A DNA stretch of 64,000 nucleotides from Adiantum capillus-veneris (lineage: Eukaryota > Streptophyta > Polypodiopsida > Polypodiales > Pteridaceae). Both the position numbers and the translations under genes were made by a program. Positions 43,741-55,751 of this stretch are shown here, piece by piece; positions within the stretch are counted from its first letter, which is position 1; each line of letters opens with the position of its first letter. The notes beneath the pieces were generated by a model, which saw nothing but the letters and a program-made list of their open reading frames with translations, was not told the DNA's origin and ran no database searches. The DNA is taken from the NCBI GenBank assembly GCA_014529385.2, contig CM043959.1:47929928-47993927 (forward strand), written 5' to 3'.

Positions 43741-45300
43741 GATGGGAATAAGTGTTTTTTTATTTCTTAAAGCATCTTTCTTTTTGAGTACCCATAGTTG
43801 AGCTTCCTCTTGGGCTTCATCAATAACCTGCTGTTGTTTCATCTTTCTTTTCTTTGCTACATGCATCTTTTCTAGTGAACCATTGGTTAGTGACAAATTG
43901 TACTTCTTCAAGTGGCATCCACTAATCCAGTTAGCCGTTGGTTCACCATCTAGAGTGAACAACTTAATGCTCCACTTGGGGATACATCTTTAATGATAAA
44001 TGGTTCATTTCTCTTTTCTTAAACTTGGGAATGTGTTACTTAAGGGAGTAGACTAAAACTAAGTCCCCTTTTTTGAAGATTTTTGTGACTAGATGGGAAT
44101 CAGAAAATTAATTTTGTTTCCACTTTTGTGCATAGATGTGAGCTATAGCTGTTAGCCTTTTCTCATCAAGATTTTCTAAATATTCAAGCCTTTCTGACAA
44201 TTCATGTCCGGTTCACTCAAGATCCTTAGTTACCCTTAGTGTCAGCAATAGAAATTCTAGCGGTAGTATGGCATCAAGACCATTAACAAGGTTGAAGGGT
44301 GTAGCATTTAAAGTTGTCTTGAATGAAACTCTATAAGCCCATAGAGAGGCATGTACATTTATTTACCAATTAGTTTGTCCTGAACTAACATTTTTAGTCA
44401 ATACCAAGCTAAGAATTTTATTTGTGTGCTCAGCTTTTGTCCATTTACTTGTGGATGATAGGGAGCAGATTTGTTATGGATGACCAAAATTCATTTAGCA
44501 GATACTCAATTACATCATTGAGAAAATGAGTTCCCCTATCACTAACAATTTCTATTGGTAGTCCATATCTTGTGAATACATTTTCATACAAAAATGCGGT
44601 TGCGGTTATAGCATCATTCTTTCTGGTTGCCTTAGCCTTTGCCCACTTGGTCAAACAGTCTATAGCTACAGTTATATATTGAGCTTGAGTTCTATAAGAA
44701 GGTGGTTTTATTGGCCTGACAAAATCTATGCCCCATTTTGCAAAAGCTCTAGCCCTCATCATTGGTCTTAAAGTCATGCTATCTACCCAGGTTGGCATTT
44801 TAGCTCTTTCACATGTATCACACCTTCAAACATATTCTTTGGCATCTGCAAAAAGTGTGGTCCACCATATGCGTGCCATTAAAATTGGTCTAGCAGTGGT
44901 TTCACTTAAAAAGTGACCTCCAACTAATCCCGCATGTGCTTGTTCTAGAATGGGTATATATTTTTCTTCATTTTCACAAAGACGCAAATGTTGATCCTTT
45001 CCTCTTTGATACAATTGTTTTCAATAAGAGCATAGTCTCTTGCTTTAGTTTCAACTGCTGTTTGGCGGCATTTACTGATATCCTCAAGAAATGTTTGGCT
45101 TGATAAGTAAGTAACTAGATAGTTACTCCACTTAGGAACGAGTGATATTTGGAACAATGTCACATGAGGTATGGATGCTTGTTTCTAGCACTGAGGATAT
45201 TTTTTCACAAATGAGTGAACATCACTCCTCATGGTTGGCCAAAATACTCCAAGTCTCAAGATTCATTGCATAGTTTGGTCTTCCACAAAGTGAAGTCCTA
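43741..45300 (-). pseudogene. B2 integrase with zinc-binding module (broken)
   Basis: Minus strand, from the RNase H linker: VPKWSNYLVTYLSSQTF, zinc-binding module (HAGLVGGHF, RCDTCERAK), catalytic core with D in GIDFVRPI and D in SDRGTHFLNDV. After about 44445 the frame is disturbed; the third catalytic residue region is missing or shifted. The C-terminal module returns at 44350-43880 in pieces (TPFNLVNGLDA, LEWTEHELSE), ending in the frame that carries the second protease. Confidence 0.88.
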
Positions 45301-45520
45301 CTATGGTAATATGTGCTTGGCTTAGGTATTGGGTTTTCTCCTCAGGATTAATACACAAAAGCAATATTCCATCTTGATATCTTTTGTATAGCCTTCCAAC
45401 TAGTAATTGATACATAGCCAATTACTCAATTAATCCGAGTGCAATAGAAAGTGGTATTTTTGAATCCACTTGAGCTATGGTCATCAATGAAACCATATTT
45501 TCTGACCATTGGGATATCAT

Positions 45521-46967
45521 TTACATAGAGAACATATATGTATCTGGTAGATCATCATCTACCCCTTTCGATGGTTCTTCTAAAATAATCCTTGAAAAAT
45601 GATCTGCTCTTTGGTGAGTGGTGCCCTTTTTTACAACCACAGTGAAATCAAATTGCAAAATAATGATGAACCATCTCACTATTCTTCCTATGTTGCATGG
45701 CTTGTTGACCAAGTACATAAAGGCTTGGTGATCCACAAAGAACACGAACTTGCTGGCTACTAATAGGTTATGTCTATATGTTTTTATGCCATAGATCATT
45801 CCTAACCCTTCCCTTTTGGTGGTTGTATAGTTTTTCTCAGCCACAATCAATTGTCTACTAGCATAAGAAATGGAAAAATCAAATTTGTCGTCTCTTGGTT
45901 GAGCTAGTATACACCCAATGGCAAAATTATAAGCATCTACATGTATGTGGAACATCTTATTCCAATCTGGTGCTTTCAATATTGGGACTGAAGTGAGAGT
46001 TTGCTTTAGTGTCATGAAGGATTCTTCATACTGATCAATCCATTCAAAGAGTGTAATCAAGCTATACATGGGTTTTGTGATTAGAGCATACATGTAAATG
46101 AAACGTGTGTGATATCCACAATGGCCCATGAAAGCTTGAAACGCTTTGACTATTGTCGGTCTAGGCAATTCAACAACAACATGAATTTTATCCATACCTG
46201 TTGCTATGCCATTTTTAGACACTTTATGTCCAAGAAGTTTTCCTTGTCTACCCATAAATGTGCACTTTTTAGGATTTAAGAAAATCCTATAGAGTAGATT
46301 TTTCGAATACCTTTTTAAGGTGTTCAAAATGATCAACCCGGATTGAGGAATGTACACATAGATCATCCATATATACTTCCAAGAAATTTTGAAGATATTC
46401 TTGAAAAGCATAGCTGTTCAATTTTTGAAAGGTGGTAGGAGCATTAGTTAACCCAAAAGGCATAAACCTATCGGCAAAAATACCCCATTCAGTTGTAAAG
46501 ACAGTTTTATGCTGATCTTTGGGATCAACCAAAAGTTAATTGTACCCCAAAAATCCATCTAAAAAGCTATAAGCTTCTTTTCCTGCAACTCGTTCTGAAA
46601 CATGCTCGGTGATTGAAAGAGGATAGTTGTCTCTAATGGTAACTGCATTCACTTTTTTGAGATTGACACACACTCTTAATTTTCCATTTTTCTTGGGTAC
46701 TACCAAAATTTAAGACACCCAACTTGTTTGTTCAATTTCATAAATGAATTTAGCTTCCTTGAGCTTTTCTATCTCTTTGATCTTTCTAGCAAATGTTTCC
46801 TTATAAGTATATGGACGTTTTCTACTTGGTTTAGCATCATCTCTCATAGGTATGGTATGTTGACATATTTCTGGATTAGCACCCTTGAGATCTTTATGAG
46901 ACCAAGCAAAGATATCTCGGTACTCTTTCAGTAAGCTTAGCAAAAGATCTTCTTCTTCTTCAGCCAA
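45521..46967 (-). pseudogene. B2 reverse transcriptase and RNase H (frameshifted)
   Basis: RT starts at about 46967 (LKEYRDIFAWSHKDLKG, DDAKPSRKRPYTYKETFA), with KNGKLRVCVNLKKVNAVT and FLDGFLGYN in a shifted frame with a stop. Then FMPFGLTNAPTTFQ and the catalytic YMDD box in EVYMDDLCVHSS (46532-46287). A frameshift near 46300 leads to the connection and RNase H in one open frame (46411-45521): FHIHVDAYNFAIGCIL with the first Asp, TTTKREGLGMIYGIKTYRHN with the Glu, FFVDHQAFMYL and ADHFSR with the later Asp. The lineage is non-chromodomain gypsy. Two or three lesions inactivate it. Confidence 0.92.
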
Positions 46968-48049
46968 GTTGTTTGCAATGTAAGCAGGTCTAGGCTCTTC
47001 TCTTGGTCCGGCTAGATTTATCTTGTTTGCATTTTTAGGACCTTCATAGGACTCACCCTATTTTCTTAGTTCCCTTACAGGTTGTTCAACTATGATCTTT
47101 TGATCTTGGAGAGTATATTTCTTGTAATGGGATGGAACACTCATTACATCTTTACTTTCTTCTTCTGTCATTTTCATTTCAGTGGTATACATATCCTTTA
47201 GAGCTTTCTTCAACTTAATATTTTTTCTTTCGCTCAACTCAGGTCATGAATGAATCATCATCCTGGTGTTTAGGTTTCGATTGAGTTTCCTTTCTCATTT
47301 TACTTAATGTTTTTCATGTTCCTTGTTTGCTTTCTAAAAGATATCTACCCGTGATTTTTTCTTTGACACAATCATGTGCATCTATCTGCATCAAAAACTG
47401 TGTTCTGCTAGAAATTGATGGCATAGGTATAGATTTCAAGTTTTTGGTGTCTCTTTTTCTTCTATACCATTTCTGCTTCCTAGGTTTTTGGTTTGGAAAG
47501 TCAAAAAACTTCTCCTTTCCAATTTTATAAGTAATTTGGCTCTCATATGTTCTTTTTCTGACCCCGAATCATCAGATGTAGATGAATGTTCTTCAAACTT
47601 GTTTGTGGCATCATAATAGAGGTCTGAAAAGACTTGTTGAGCTTTGAGTAAGTCCTTGGGTTCCTGAACTTCAACTTCAATGTGAATGGTCGAAATCATT
47701 TGTATGGGAATTATGTCATAGCCATCCTCATTGCAAAATTGAGTAGGCATAGATGTATTCACACACATATATCCATTGTTGCCAAAACTTGAGTCCACTC
47801 AAATGGCTCAAACAAATGATCCAAAAAGGGTTCAAGTATATAGGCTTCATCTGTGCGATCCCTTTCTAAGATATATTCTTCTCGTTTTAAGCTCCTGTTT
47901 TCTGAGGCTCCACACATCCAAATAGGCGTGTCTTTGTTTAACCAAGATAGAAGCTTTGTTTCAGCCAAAGAGACCGAATCAAATTCTTGTATGGGTGTTT
48001 TCATGACATCTCTATAAGTGTGATCTTTTAGATTAACCCTTGTTATTGA
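46968..48049 (-). pseudogene. B2 linker between protease and RT
   Basis: Frames 48055-47759 and 47798-47436 encode an acidic linker: WLNKDTPIWMCGASENRSL, FEPFEWTQVLATMDICV, QFCNEDGYDIIP, then a Ser/Glu/Asp-rich tail. A family-A version of the same linker is found inverted at 49625-50000. Region 46968-47430 has stops and small open frames only. Function unknown; conserved between the two families. Confidence 0.65.
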
Positions 48050-48089
48050 TCCCACTTGTTAGATTAACCCTTGTTATTGATCCCACTTG
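48028..48089. repeat. 31-bp tandem duplication at the end of the B2 protease
   Basis: Two identical copies of a unit starting TTAGATTAACCCTTGTT. It breaks the protease frame. Confidence 0.92.
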
Positions 48090-48614
48090 CTTCAAGTACA
48101 GGTAACTGTTTCCCCAATCCTGAATGAGTTGTACTTGCGCATGAAAGGCAAGATGATTTCATAATTGAGTTTCTCTCAAAAGTTCACTATTGCAAAAGTA
48201 TGTTGATAATAAATTCCACAGGAACTAACTATCAGTTTTTCAAGAAGTCCTGATGTGTCCATTAGTCAATTGCAATTTCATTCAAGTTTGTCTAATGACT
48301 AGTTTTCCCCATGATTCCCATACTGCTTTTGTGGCTATGGTTATGCTACCCCACTATCTAGTGTTGTCATGGTTTCTATATCATAATATCTGACTAGAAG
48401 GGTTGTGTTTCCTTCTTGCTCTTCGTAGTATTCTCCAACTTTGTTCATTGGGATGGATCTTATCATCCAATTTGTGTTTAAATTTTTCTAAATTTTTTGC
48501 GATTAGCCTTGTTATCCCCACCTTCTCTAGAGTTTTTTGTGAATCATTCCATAAATATGGTCGGATTTTTAACAGTTCTCCCAAGATAAGAGTACATTGG
48601 ATGGGTGTAGACAT
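48050..48614 (-). pseudogene. B2 canonical retropepsin between gag and RT (broken)
   Basis: On the minus strand an N-terminal part (TLILGELLKIRPYLWNDSQK, 48614-48381) leads to the active-site loop TTLDSGVA (about 48360), then with frame changes ATKAVWESWGKLVIRQT, LQLTNGHIRT, GLLEKLIVSSCGIYY, HTFAIVNF and ILPFMRKYNSF, and ends in ITRVNLKDHTYRDVMKTPI. This is the usual protease position for Ty3/gypsy. The Asp-Ser-Gly is intact but stops and frameshifts are many. Its presence proves that the retropepsin-like domain after integrase is a second copy, not a moved one. Confidence 0.8.
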
Positions 48615-48730
48615 GATTGAATGGATGTTTTCTACCTCTAGGGTCTATTCTGCTCTCTTTATTTGAGTGGTTTTAGACACTATGGATTTGTCTTTGTTGT
48701 CTCCTAAGTAAGAGGATAGTGTTCTTAGAG

Positions 48731-49624
48731 TCATTGGTTTAGACATTTTTGACGCTTCAGATAGGATTGGATATCATTGTCCATATTAGGAGGTAAATAG
48801 TCTAACCAAACTTCCTCTATAGGAGCCAACTCCAAGGTTATGCTCCCATCATTAATCTCCCTTACTTTTTTCCATAAATTCCCTCGCCACTCTTCTTCTA
48901 CGAAGGGAATTCCATGTAAAGCGTCTTCATTGTCAAGCACTATGATACCTAGCTCTTTAGTTTCAAGGTGGGGTTCTATCACCACTTTAGATTTCTCTTT
49001 ATTGGTTTCTACCACAAGCTCCCTAGGTTTTGCTAGACTCTCAAGCTCGGGTTTTTGTTTTTCCAACATTTCTTGAGTAACTCTTACCAAATTTTGATAA
49101 GCTTCATGCTTAGCTGCTTCCATATCTGGAGAAGGATAGTTTTTCCATTTATTCTCCGTGTTTTGGCCTACTTTAAATCCTGATTGTTAAGCTTCCAAGG
49201 CTGCATTAATTGGCTCAAAAATTTTGTCAACTAAAATTGATCCTCCAGATTTCATTGTGGTTTCCTTGATTTCACTTCCAATTTCTTTTACTTTTTCCTG
49301 GAATAGTTTCTTGCTTTTCGCCTTAATTTTATCCCTTTGTTTTTGTTTCTCATCTCATACCTTTGACTTCTTCTTTTCTTGGTCTTTTGAGAGGAAATTT
49401 TAGTATTCTCTGATTCATCAAAGGAGTTATGTTTCTTTTTCTTAGCTTGCGCTCTAGTGGTCACCTTGATTAGAACAATAGGTTCACTCTCCGATGAGCT
49501 ACTAGGTATCACTTGGACTGCATTCACTATTGTTTTTCCCTTGTTTAAAGGATTTTTTGGACAGTTTTCAGGGAAATGTCCCCCTTTTATACAACATTGT
49601 GTACAAAATGCTCCAATTGGCTTA
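48731..49624 (-). pseudogene. B2 gag C-terminal region with zinc knuckle remnant
   Basis: From 49624 down: FCTQCCIKGGHFPENCPKNP, a zinc-knuckle-like motif with one extra residue between the second Cys and His; then a Lys/Arg-rich basic stretch (VTTRAQAKKKKHNSF, KTKKRRSQRYEMRNKNKG). A second open frame (49123-48731) has acidic VVETNKEKSKVVIEPHLETK and ALHGIPFVEEEWRGNLWKKV, a spacer before protease. An inverted insertion separates this from the first knuckle at about 50011. Confidence 0.7.
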
Positions 49625-50000
49625 CACGTTTGAACCATTAGAATGGACACACATTCTAGCAACCCTAGATGTTTGTGCAATTCCGGATGGTCCCACAACG
49701 AAATTTTGCGACAAGGACGGGTACGACGTGGTTTCGTATTTCATGTTGAGAAGTGTACTCGAAAAAGAAACTGAAAAGAACGATACAGTGGAAAAGGAAG
49801 ATGAAGAAGAGGTGTTTCACGACATTCCCAATCATCCAGAGTGGGGAAATGAAGCAGACAACGAGTCAACGGACAATTCAAGCGGAAACGAAGAAACTAT
49901 AACGGATGTCCGATTTTATGATTTTCCGAACCAAACTAAACAACGCCAGAAACACTATAGAGCAAAAAAAAAAACAAAAGGGTTTAGAACCAATCCGAGC
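49625..50000 (+). mobile_element. Inverted fragment of a family-A protease-RT linker inside B2 gag
   Basis: The plus strand holds an open frame with EPLEWTHILATLDVCAIPD, TKFCDKDGYDVVSYFM and an acidic Asp/Glu/Asn-rich tail. It matches the B2 linker on the other strand (FEPFEWTQVLATMDICV, QFCNEDGYDII) and, being on the plus strand, the orientation of A1 and A2. It interrupts B2 gag between NCHNCGANDH (50011) and FCTQCCIKGGHF (49618). About 375 bp, with no LTR or other mobile hallmark and no clear target duplication. Confidence 0.75.
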
Positions 50001-52226
50001 ATTCATTTTTTCAATGATCATTTGCACCACAATTATGGCAGTTTCTAGTCCTTGGCTTAATCATGGTTCTTACCATAGGAGGTCTAACACCTTGATTAAC
50101 TACATAGTACATCGGTGTAAGCTCTGGTGTAGAATAAGTCACAGGTTCTTCCATTGGAGGTGGATGTGAATTATACCATTCTCCTTCTACCATTACTGCA
50201 GATAGACTACGCTCAACATAGGGTGTAACAGGCAATAGTTCTTATTCATCTACGATTCTCTTTGAATGCATGTACTTTACAGGCACTGCATTATGTCCAG
50301 TATATGGAGGTTGTTGACCCAACACGGGTTGAGGTCTTTCCATACCCATCGGTGGTCTTTGAGCTGGGGACATATTAGACTGATATCTGTACATGGGTTG
50401 TCCTTGTGGCCTCATAGACACATATTGAACATTTCCATCATACTTTGGTCGGTAATACCACTCATTAGTCTCGTGGTTGGTCCTTTTACCGTCAGTTGCA
50501 CACCATTTTTGCAGCCTAATTGGTTGTCCCTGTTGAGGTATCCCTTGCCCTGGTCCTCTCATAGGTGCTTTTTGCATGTTCTTCATCATTTAGTTTATCC
50601 TTTTGAGCATATCTTCTATGGATTTTAGTGGTACTGCAATAGTTGTTCCCACTTGTATTGGTTTTGAGGATGTTGTTTTATCATTCTAAGTATCCTTAGG
50701 GACATCTTCTTCATTGAAAATATCACAATTGTCTCCCAAGTCAATAGCATTTGATAAACACTCTTCTAAGGTCATATGTTTATTGCTATACAGTATAACA
50801 TGAAGTTCTTTGTTCAACAATCCTTCTAGAAACAATGACACTAGTGTCTCTTCTGTAGGTATTTCTAGTTCTAGACATCTTGCAATTTTTTTGTTTCGTC
50901 CTAGTTGCACAATCCCTAACAGATTCACCTTGTTTCTGTTTGAAGCTATAGATTTGATCTACCATATTATGTTTGATCCCATTTTTGGAACATGCAGCTA
51001 CAAATCCCTGAGCTAATGTATTTAAGTCCATGATTGACCTTGATGGAATGTTTTGGAACCATGTCAATGATTTTCCTTCTAATGTCATTCCAAATCCCTT
51101 AAATTGAGTTTGAAAATAAAATATGCGTTGTGCTCTTAGCACTTGCTTCAAGCTAGCGTCATATGGATCCCCAGATCCACTGTATTTTTTGACCCATTTT
51201 TGAAAATCAACTGGTCTAAAACGTTTGTTTGGTTCAACTCCAATTCTTCTAGTAGTTGGTCATGTCTCGAGTCCTTCAAACCATTCTGTTGGAAATAGTG
51301 ACTCATGTAGCCCTGAATTGGATTTAATGTCACTCAATTTTCTTTGTAATGAGGTAGGTTCAGGTTTTTCAACATTGCTCCCAAAAGATCTCTCATGGAG
51401 TTCCTCTCTTGGTATAGTTTCTGGTCCTTGGCCGAATATCCAATCTCTTATGGAGTACCCTTGGTATTTGGTTTGTTCCACCTCCTCATGACTCATCATA
51501 ACAAAGTTATTGTTATAACAATCCCTAAATAGGTAGGTTGGTAGAACTATTGAACCCTTGTCTTTAATTTTGAAGATATTGATGATCTTCATGGGTGAAC
51601 TGTCCTGATTTGGCATGATAAGTCCATAGAAGATCTATCCTCCCAACAATAGACTCCGATATTAGGATTATCCATGCTAAGATATTTCAAAGGCTTCAAA
51701 CCAAATTGGTTGTATCCCTCAAATTCTAAAGTTGGTATTCCTTATTTTGCTGCCATATTTGAAATGAGTGTATTCAGCTCTAATTCCCATTTGTCTATCG
51801 AATCAAGATTTCCAACTTTTAAATACGGAGTCCCGTTTCTATCCATGTACATTTTTCCTTGGTTATTTACCGTATTTCCTCTTCAAACTGTATGTCATGG
51901 TCATCAATGCAAATAGCATACTCTTCATTAGGATCCAGGTAAACCGGAGCTCCATGGTCATTTGTCTTATAAAATGTGAGTATGTGCTTAAATTGCACTG
52001 TTGTTTCGGTTCTTGAATGAGTCAAACAGGAAGACATTTTAGATGTTGATTCTGAAAAAGTATCTAAGACTTCTTCAAAGATAATGTCCAAGTGATTGCC
52101 TTGATTCACACTCTCTTTGGTGGATACTCTACTAGCGGTCTCTCCAAATATGCCTTGGTTTGCTAGCATACGACCAGATCTAACGTTCATATAGACTTGT
52201 GAAGCCATGGATAGAGTACTTACCAT
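50001..52226 (-). pseudogene. B2 gag (capsid and first zinc knuckle), broken
   Basis: Start is likely near 52224-52206 (MVSTLSMASQVYMNVRSG). A leader part with DPNEEYAICIDDHDIQFEEE, then YQGYSIRDWIFGQGPETIPREELH, then the capsid (Retrotrans_gag-type) as YFQTQFKGFGMTLEGKSLTW, FVAACSKNGIKHNMVDQIYS, FKQKQGESVRDCATR, and after a frame change SLFLEGLLNKELHVILYSNK and MTLEECLSNAIDLGDNC. A Gln/Pro/Met-rich stretch (50589-50242) leads to the first zinc knuckle NCHNCGANDH, which is cut by the inverted insertion. Stops and frameshifts are spread throughout. Confidence 0.82.
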
Positions 52227-52382
52227 CGGATTGACTTGTTATCAGTTTCTTCTACTTGATTCGAGTGCAACTCTTGTCAAGATTTCAATTCCTTGTCTGC
52301 AACCTGATTCTTGTATCAATTTTAATCAAGTTAGCTATTCTTTCACAAAGAGTGTACAATTTTTTTACTAACTATTGATAAT
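52227..52382 (-). mobile_element. B2 5' untranslated end; no LTR found
   Basis: About 155 bp upstream of gag on the minus strand, ended by the start of A2 on the plus strand at about 52383. I see no primer site or 5' LTR, so B2 is truncated at its 5' side. Confidence 0.5.
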
Positions 52383-52631
52383 AGATTAGATTGGGATCAA
52401 AAGTTGCACTCTATGGTTTGCACCTATAGAGTTGAATACAAGAATGTTTTGGGGATGACACCGTATAACATGGTGTTTGGACTTAATGTTATTTTACCCA
52501 TAGAGTTTTTTATTCCAGCCTTGAGAGTAGTAAACAAACTTGAGTGGACTAGACATGAATGGCTTGACCATTTGGATGATCTAGAAAAGTTGGATGAAAC
52601 TAATATAAATACAGTTGCAGCAATATCCCGG
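52383..52631 (+). pseudogene. A2 integrase C-terminal part, piece 1
   Basis: Plus-strand family-A integrase tail: LDWDQKLHSMVCTYRVEYK, GMTPYNMVFGLNVILPIEF, ALRVVNKLEWTRHEWLDHLD, matching A1 481-690. It is interrupted at about 52631 by an insertion. Confidence 0.88.
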
Positions 52632-53371
52632 GGGATTCACCATGGAAAGCTTACCGCACCAGTGCATGCAATGGGGTTTTTTTCACAAGTTACATAAGCA
52701 TATAAGCTAAAGGTAGGTCCCCAACAATTTATCTCCCAAGCTTTCAAATAAGGGAGGGGGTATCATATTGGGGGGGGGGGAGAAGTGAGAAAAGGGAAAA
52801 ACGAGAGGAAGTTTTTGTGTTTCAAAAGCATGGATTCCCAAAAGAGTTTTCCCTTGAACTTGTGAGTCAATAGCTACAAAGATACATGCAAGAACTAACA
52901 CTGCTTTGTATCAATCGCTTGTTTTGTGATTGTAGTTCATTTGTTGAGGGATGAAAGCTGTAAAGAGTTTGTATAGATGAAAATTTACATGGAGAACCTA
53001 ACATAACTTTATAACCATGTTCCTTGAGTAATTTAGATAGGGTAGAATTGGAAAAGTAGCTAGAGTGTAGGCTAAACAGGCACATAGTTTGAATGTCAAA
53101 CTAAGACACTTTGAGAGTACATCTAGTTATCAATAGAAGTGGTTCCTTAGTACGTTGCCAGTCACTATGCTACACACTCTTTGACTAGTTTTATTTAGTT
53201 AGATTATGTGAGATCTAAATTTTATATGTAAGATAGGGATATGATAGTTTTTTGTGTTGATTATCGTATAAGCGTAGAAAGGGGGTCATATTCTCTAATA
53301 TGAGTCATATATAGGGGTTTTATCAAAGTTTTCTGCTCGCAAATGGCATCCCATATTAGAATGAATCCTTG
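52632..53371. mobile_element. About 740-bp insertion in A2, class unknown
   Basis: A1 is continuous across this point (GCTTCGATCTATGCTAAAAA). In A2 the left side ends GCAGCAATAT and the right side resumes ATATACTAAAAAATG, so ATAT may be a duplicated target. The ends are CCCGGGGGATTCACC and, inverted, CTACCCAAGGATTCATTC, perhaps a weak inverted repeat around GGATTCA. A G-run is at about 52771. No gene is recognised. Confidence 0.5.
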
Positions 53372-54125
53372 GGTAGAAACATATACTAAAAAATGACGTA
53401 TAAAAGAGTTTCACAAAAAGCATATGAAGTCTAAAGAATTTTCTCCAAGGGATTACATGATTATCTACACTCTTATGCAAAAAACAAAGAAATTGAAAAA
53501 GTGAGGGATGGGACCATTTGTGATTCATTCTATATCACCAAGTGGGGCCATTAAACTTGTTACATTGGATGGACATGAAATGCCCAATTGGATTAGTGGA
53601 TGTACATTAAAGAAGTATCACTTGGAACTAAGTCAAGAGATACTTAAAAGGGCACATGCAGCCAAAAATTAAAAAAAGGCAAGCATGACCACGTGGTTCA
53701 ACAAGCACTACAGGAAGCCAGATAATGGGCAACAAAGAGAAAACAAATGTTGGAGGACTTCAAGAAGCAAAAGGCACTAGCTTAAAAGTATTGATGAGTA
53801 TGAAGAGAGTCTAGACCCTTAATTTCTACAAAGCTAGGAGCCAAAAGGTTCTGGTCAATTGTGGTGCACATTTGAATACAATTAGTTGGAATCTATATCG
53901 CAAGAAATGCTAGGGTTGGTCCTACAACCGTTGAAAAGAAAATTCACAAGATTCAATGGGACTGTCAGTACTACGTCAGATTATATGGAGCTTTTGTTGC
54001 ACATCAAAGGGTTACCATTTCCCCATAACTTCTTTGTATTACCTCCGAAATCCCCTGAAAATCAATTAATACTACACCATTGCAAGGAAAATACAAGGCT
54101 TATATACATTGGTAAAACAAACAAA
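53372..54125 (+). pseudogene. A2 integrase end and second retropepsin-like domain (degenerate)
   Basis: Integrase tail resumes (SKEFSPRDYMIIYTLMQ, SPSGAIKLVTLDGHEMPNW, ISGCTLKKYHLELSQE), then a Lys-rich linker with stops, then the second protease: VLVNCGAHLNTISWN at the active-site loop (Asn-Cys-Gly instead of Asp-Ser-Gly, 53851-53890), a middle part LLLHIKGLPFPHNFFVLPP, and at 54060-54118 a frame-shifted remnant of the LLGQPWQ hallmark. The order matches A1 exactly. Confidence 0.78.
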
Positions 54126-54278
54126 TGTTAGACAAGGGGAACTAGAACCTAGGAGTCCACCTCCCAACCACCCACTATATAGCATGGCTCCTAGACCTTT
54201 GCGCTAGTTGGACTCCCTTTCCACACTGCCTAGCCCGGCCTTGCCCTTGTCTAGTCCGGCCTTGCTATTGTCTTGACA
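54126..54278 (-). mobile_element. 3' LTR of element J (about 153 bp)
   Basis: On the minus strand it starts TGTCAAGACAATAG after the polypurine tract and ends CCTTGTCTAACA, i.e. TG...CA. A TATATAG-type box lies at about 54175-54182. The length is short for a gypsy LTR but both ends are canonical. The 5' LTR is absent from the window, so the pair cannot be compared. Confidence 0.65.
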
Positions 54279-54280
54279 TT

Positions 54281-54293
54281 ACTCCCCCCTTAA
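54281..54293 (-). promoter_or_regulatory. Polypurine tract of J
   Basis: Minus strand TTAAGGGGGGAG, followed by TAA and the LTR start TGTCAAG. Confidence 0.8.
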
Positions 54294-55680
54294 AGAAGAG
54301 TTGTCAGCCTCAAAAACAAAAGTGGGGAACTTCTTCTTAAGAACACTAATGTTTTTGCAAGTGGCAACTTCCTCAGGTCAATCTTTCCACTTGATTAAGG
54401 CTTGTTGACGTACAGGATGACGTGTATGTAACTCATGATAGTCGAGAATATGTTCAAGTTCATGCGGTAAGGTGGGAGGTTCAACGAAATCAACCAAAAT
54501 ATGTTGGTCAGTGACATTGTCGTCCCCATGTAATTGCTTATGTAAATGACTTACATGAAACACCGGATGAATACAAGAATGTGTAGGTAGCAATAATTTG
54601 TAGGTACGAGCACCTACTCGCTTGAGTATTTTGAAAGGCCCACAATATCGGGGAGATAATTTAGGTGTTGGCCCAGTTTTTTGACTTTTTGAATGTTTTG
54701 TCACACGTAAAAATACTTCCTCACTTTCTTTGAAGGTAATTTGCCGATGTTTCTCATCAACATACTTCTTATACCTATCATGTGCTTGTTGGACATTCTG
54801 ACAAGCGAGTTTCAGCATGTCCATGTGGTCTGGAGAAAATCCTTAACCTGGTTGAGATTTTTGATTACCAATCCCACCGTAACAGGTGACCTAGGTTGAA
54901 ACCCATACATGAGCATGAAAGGACTAAATCCAGTTGTGACATGCTTAGCACTATTGTAGGCAAACTCGAGAATAGGTAAGTATTCTTCCCAGTCTGACTT
55001 TTTTTTGCTAACGTATGCTAACGTATGCTCTTAGCATATCCTCTAGCACTTGGTTAACTCGTTTAGTCTAACTATCTGTTTTTGGATGATCGGCTATACT
55101 GAGGTTTAGTTGTGTACCCAATTGTTTAAACACAACCCTCCAAAAATGACTGTTAAACTTCAGATCATGATCACTGACAATGTTACTTGGCAAACCATAC
55201 AACTTGTATAGATTGTCCACAAATAACTTGGCTAGTTCTAGAGTCTTAATTTTTGATTTGGTTGGAATAAACTTACATAGTTTATTCAACCAGTCTACGA
55301 TCACCCATATCGAGTCATGACCTCGTACAGTGGTTGGTAAACCCACAATAAAGTCCATAGAGATACTTTCCCATTTTCCAATGGGAATCTCCAAAGGATG
55401 TAAGAGTCCTCTTGATTTCAGGCGCTCTGCTTTGTTAACTTGACATTTTTGGCAATGCAAGACATAAGCTTGAACAAAGACATGTAAACCTGGCCAGTAA
55501 AACTGTCATCATACGAGAGCATAAGTCTTTCTAATACCCAGGTGCCCCGCAGTTGGACTATCATGACATTCATAAAGAATTTGGCGCCGAATGTCTATGT
55601 CCGTCGGTACACAAACTCTCCCCTTATGGAGTAGGTACCCATTGTCGATCGTGAAATACTTTCATTGCTATAGTTCATCA
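54294..55680 (-). pseudogene. J integrase with chromodomain (chromovirus), broken
   Basis: Read on the minus strand: zinc-binding module (RRQILYECHDSPTAGHLG, then LHCQKCQVNK), integrase core (SISMDFIVGLPTTVRGHDSI with the first Asp, YGLPSNIVSDHDLKFNSHFW with the second; the third catalytic residue region follows near 55060 after a frame break), the C-terminal barrel (ISFKESEEVFLRVTKHSK-like, SPRYCGPFKILKRVGARTYK, HPVFHVSHLHKQL) and a chromodomain start (LEHILDYHELHTRHPVRQQA, LIKWKD) interrupted by a stop at about 54377. The chromodomain would direct insertion to marked chromatin. Belongs to a different lineage from A and B. Confidence 0.88.
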
Positions 55681-55751
55681 CTTGATAGAGGAGAACTAGG
55701 TGTGGAGGTTAACGTTACACCCTGCGGAGGTCACCTAAGAAAAATGTAACC

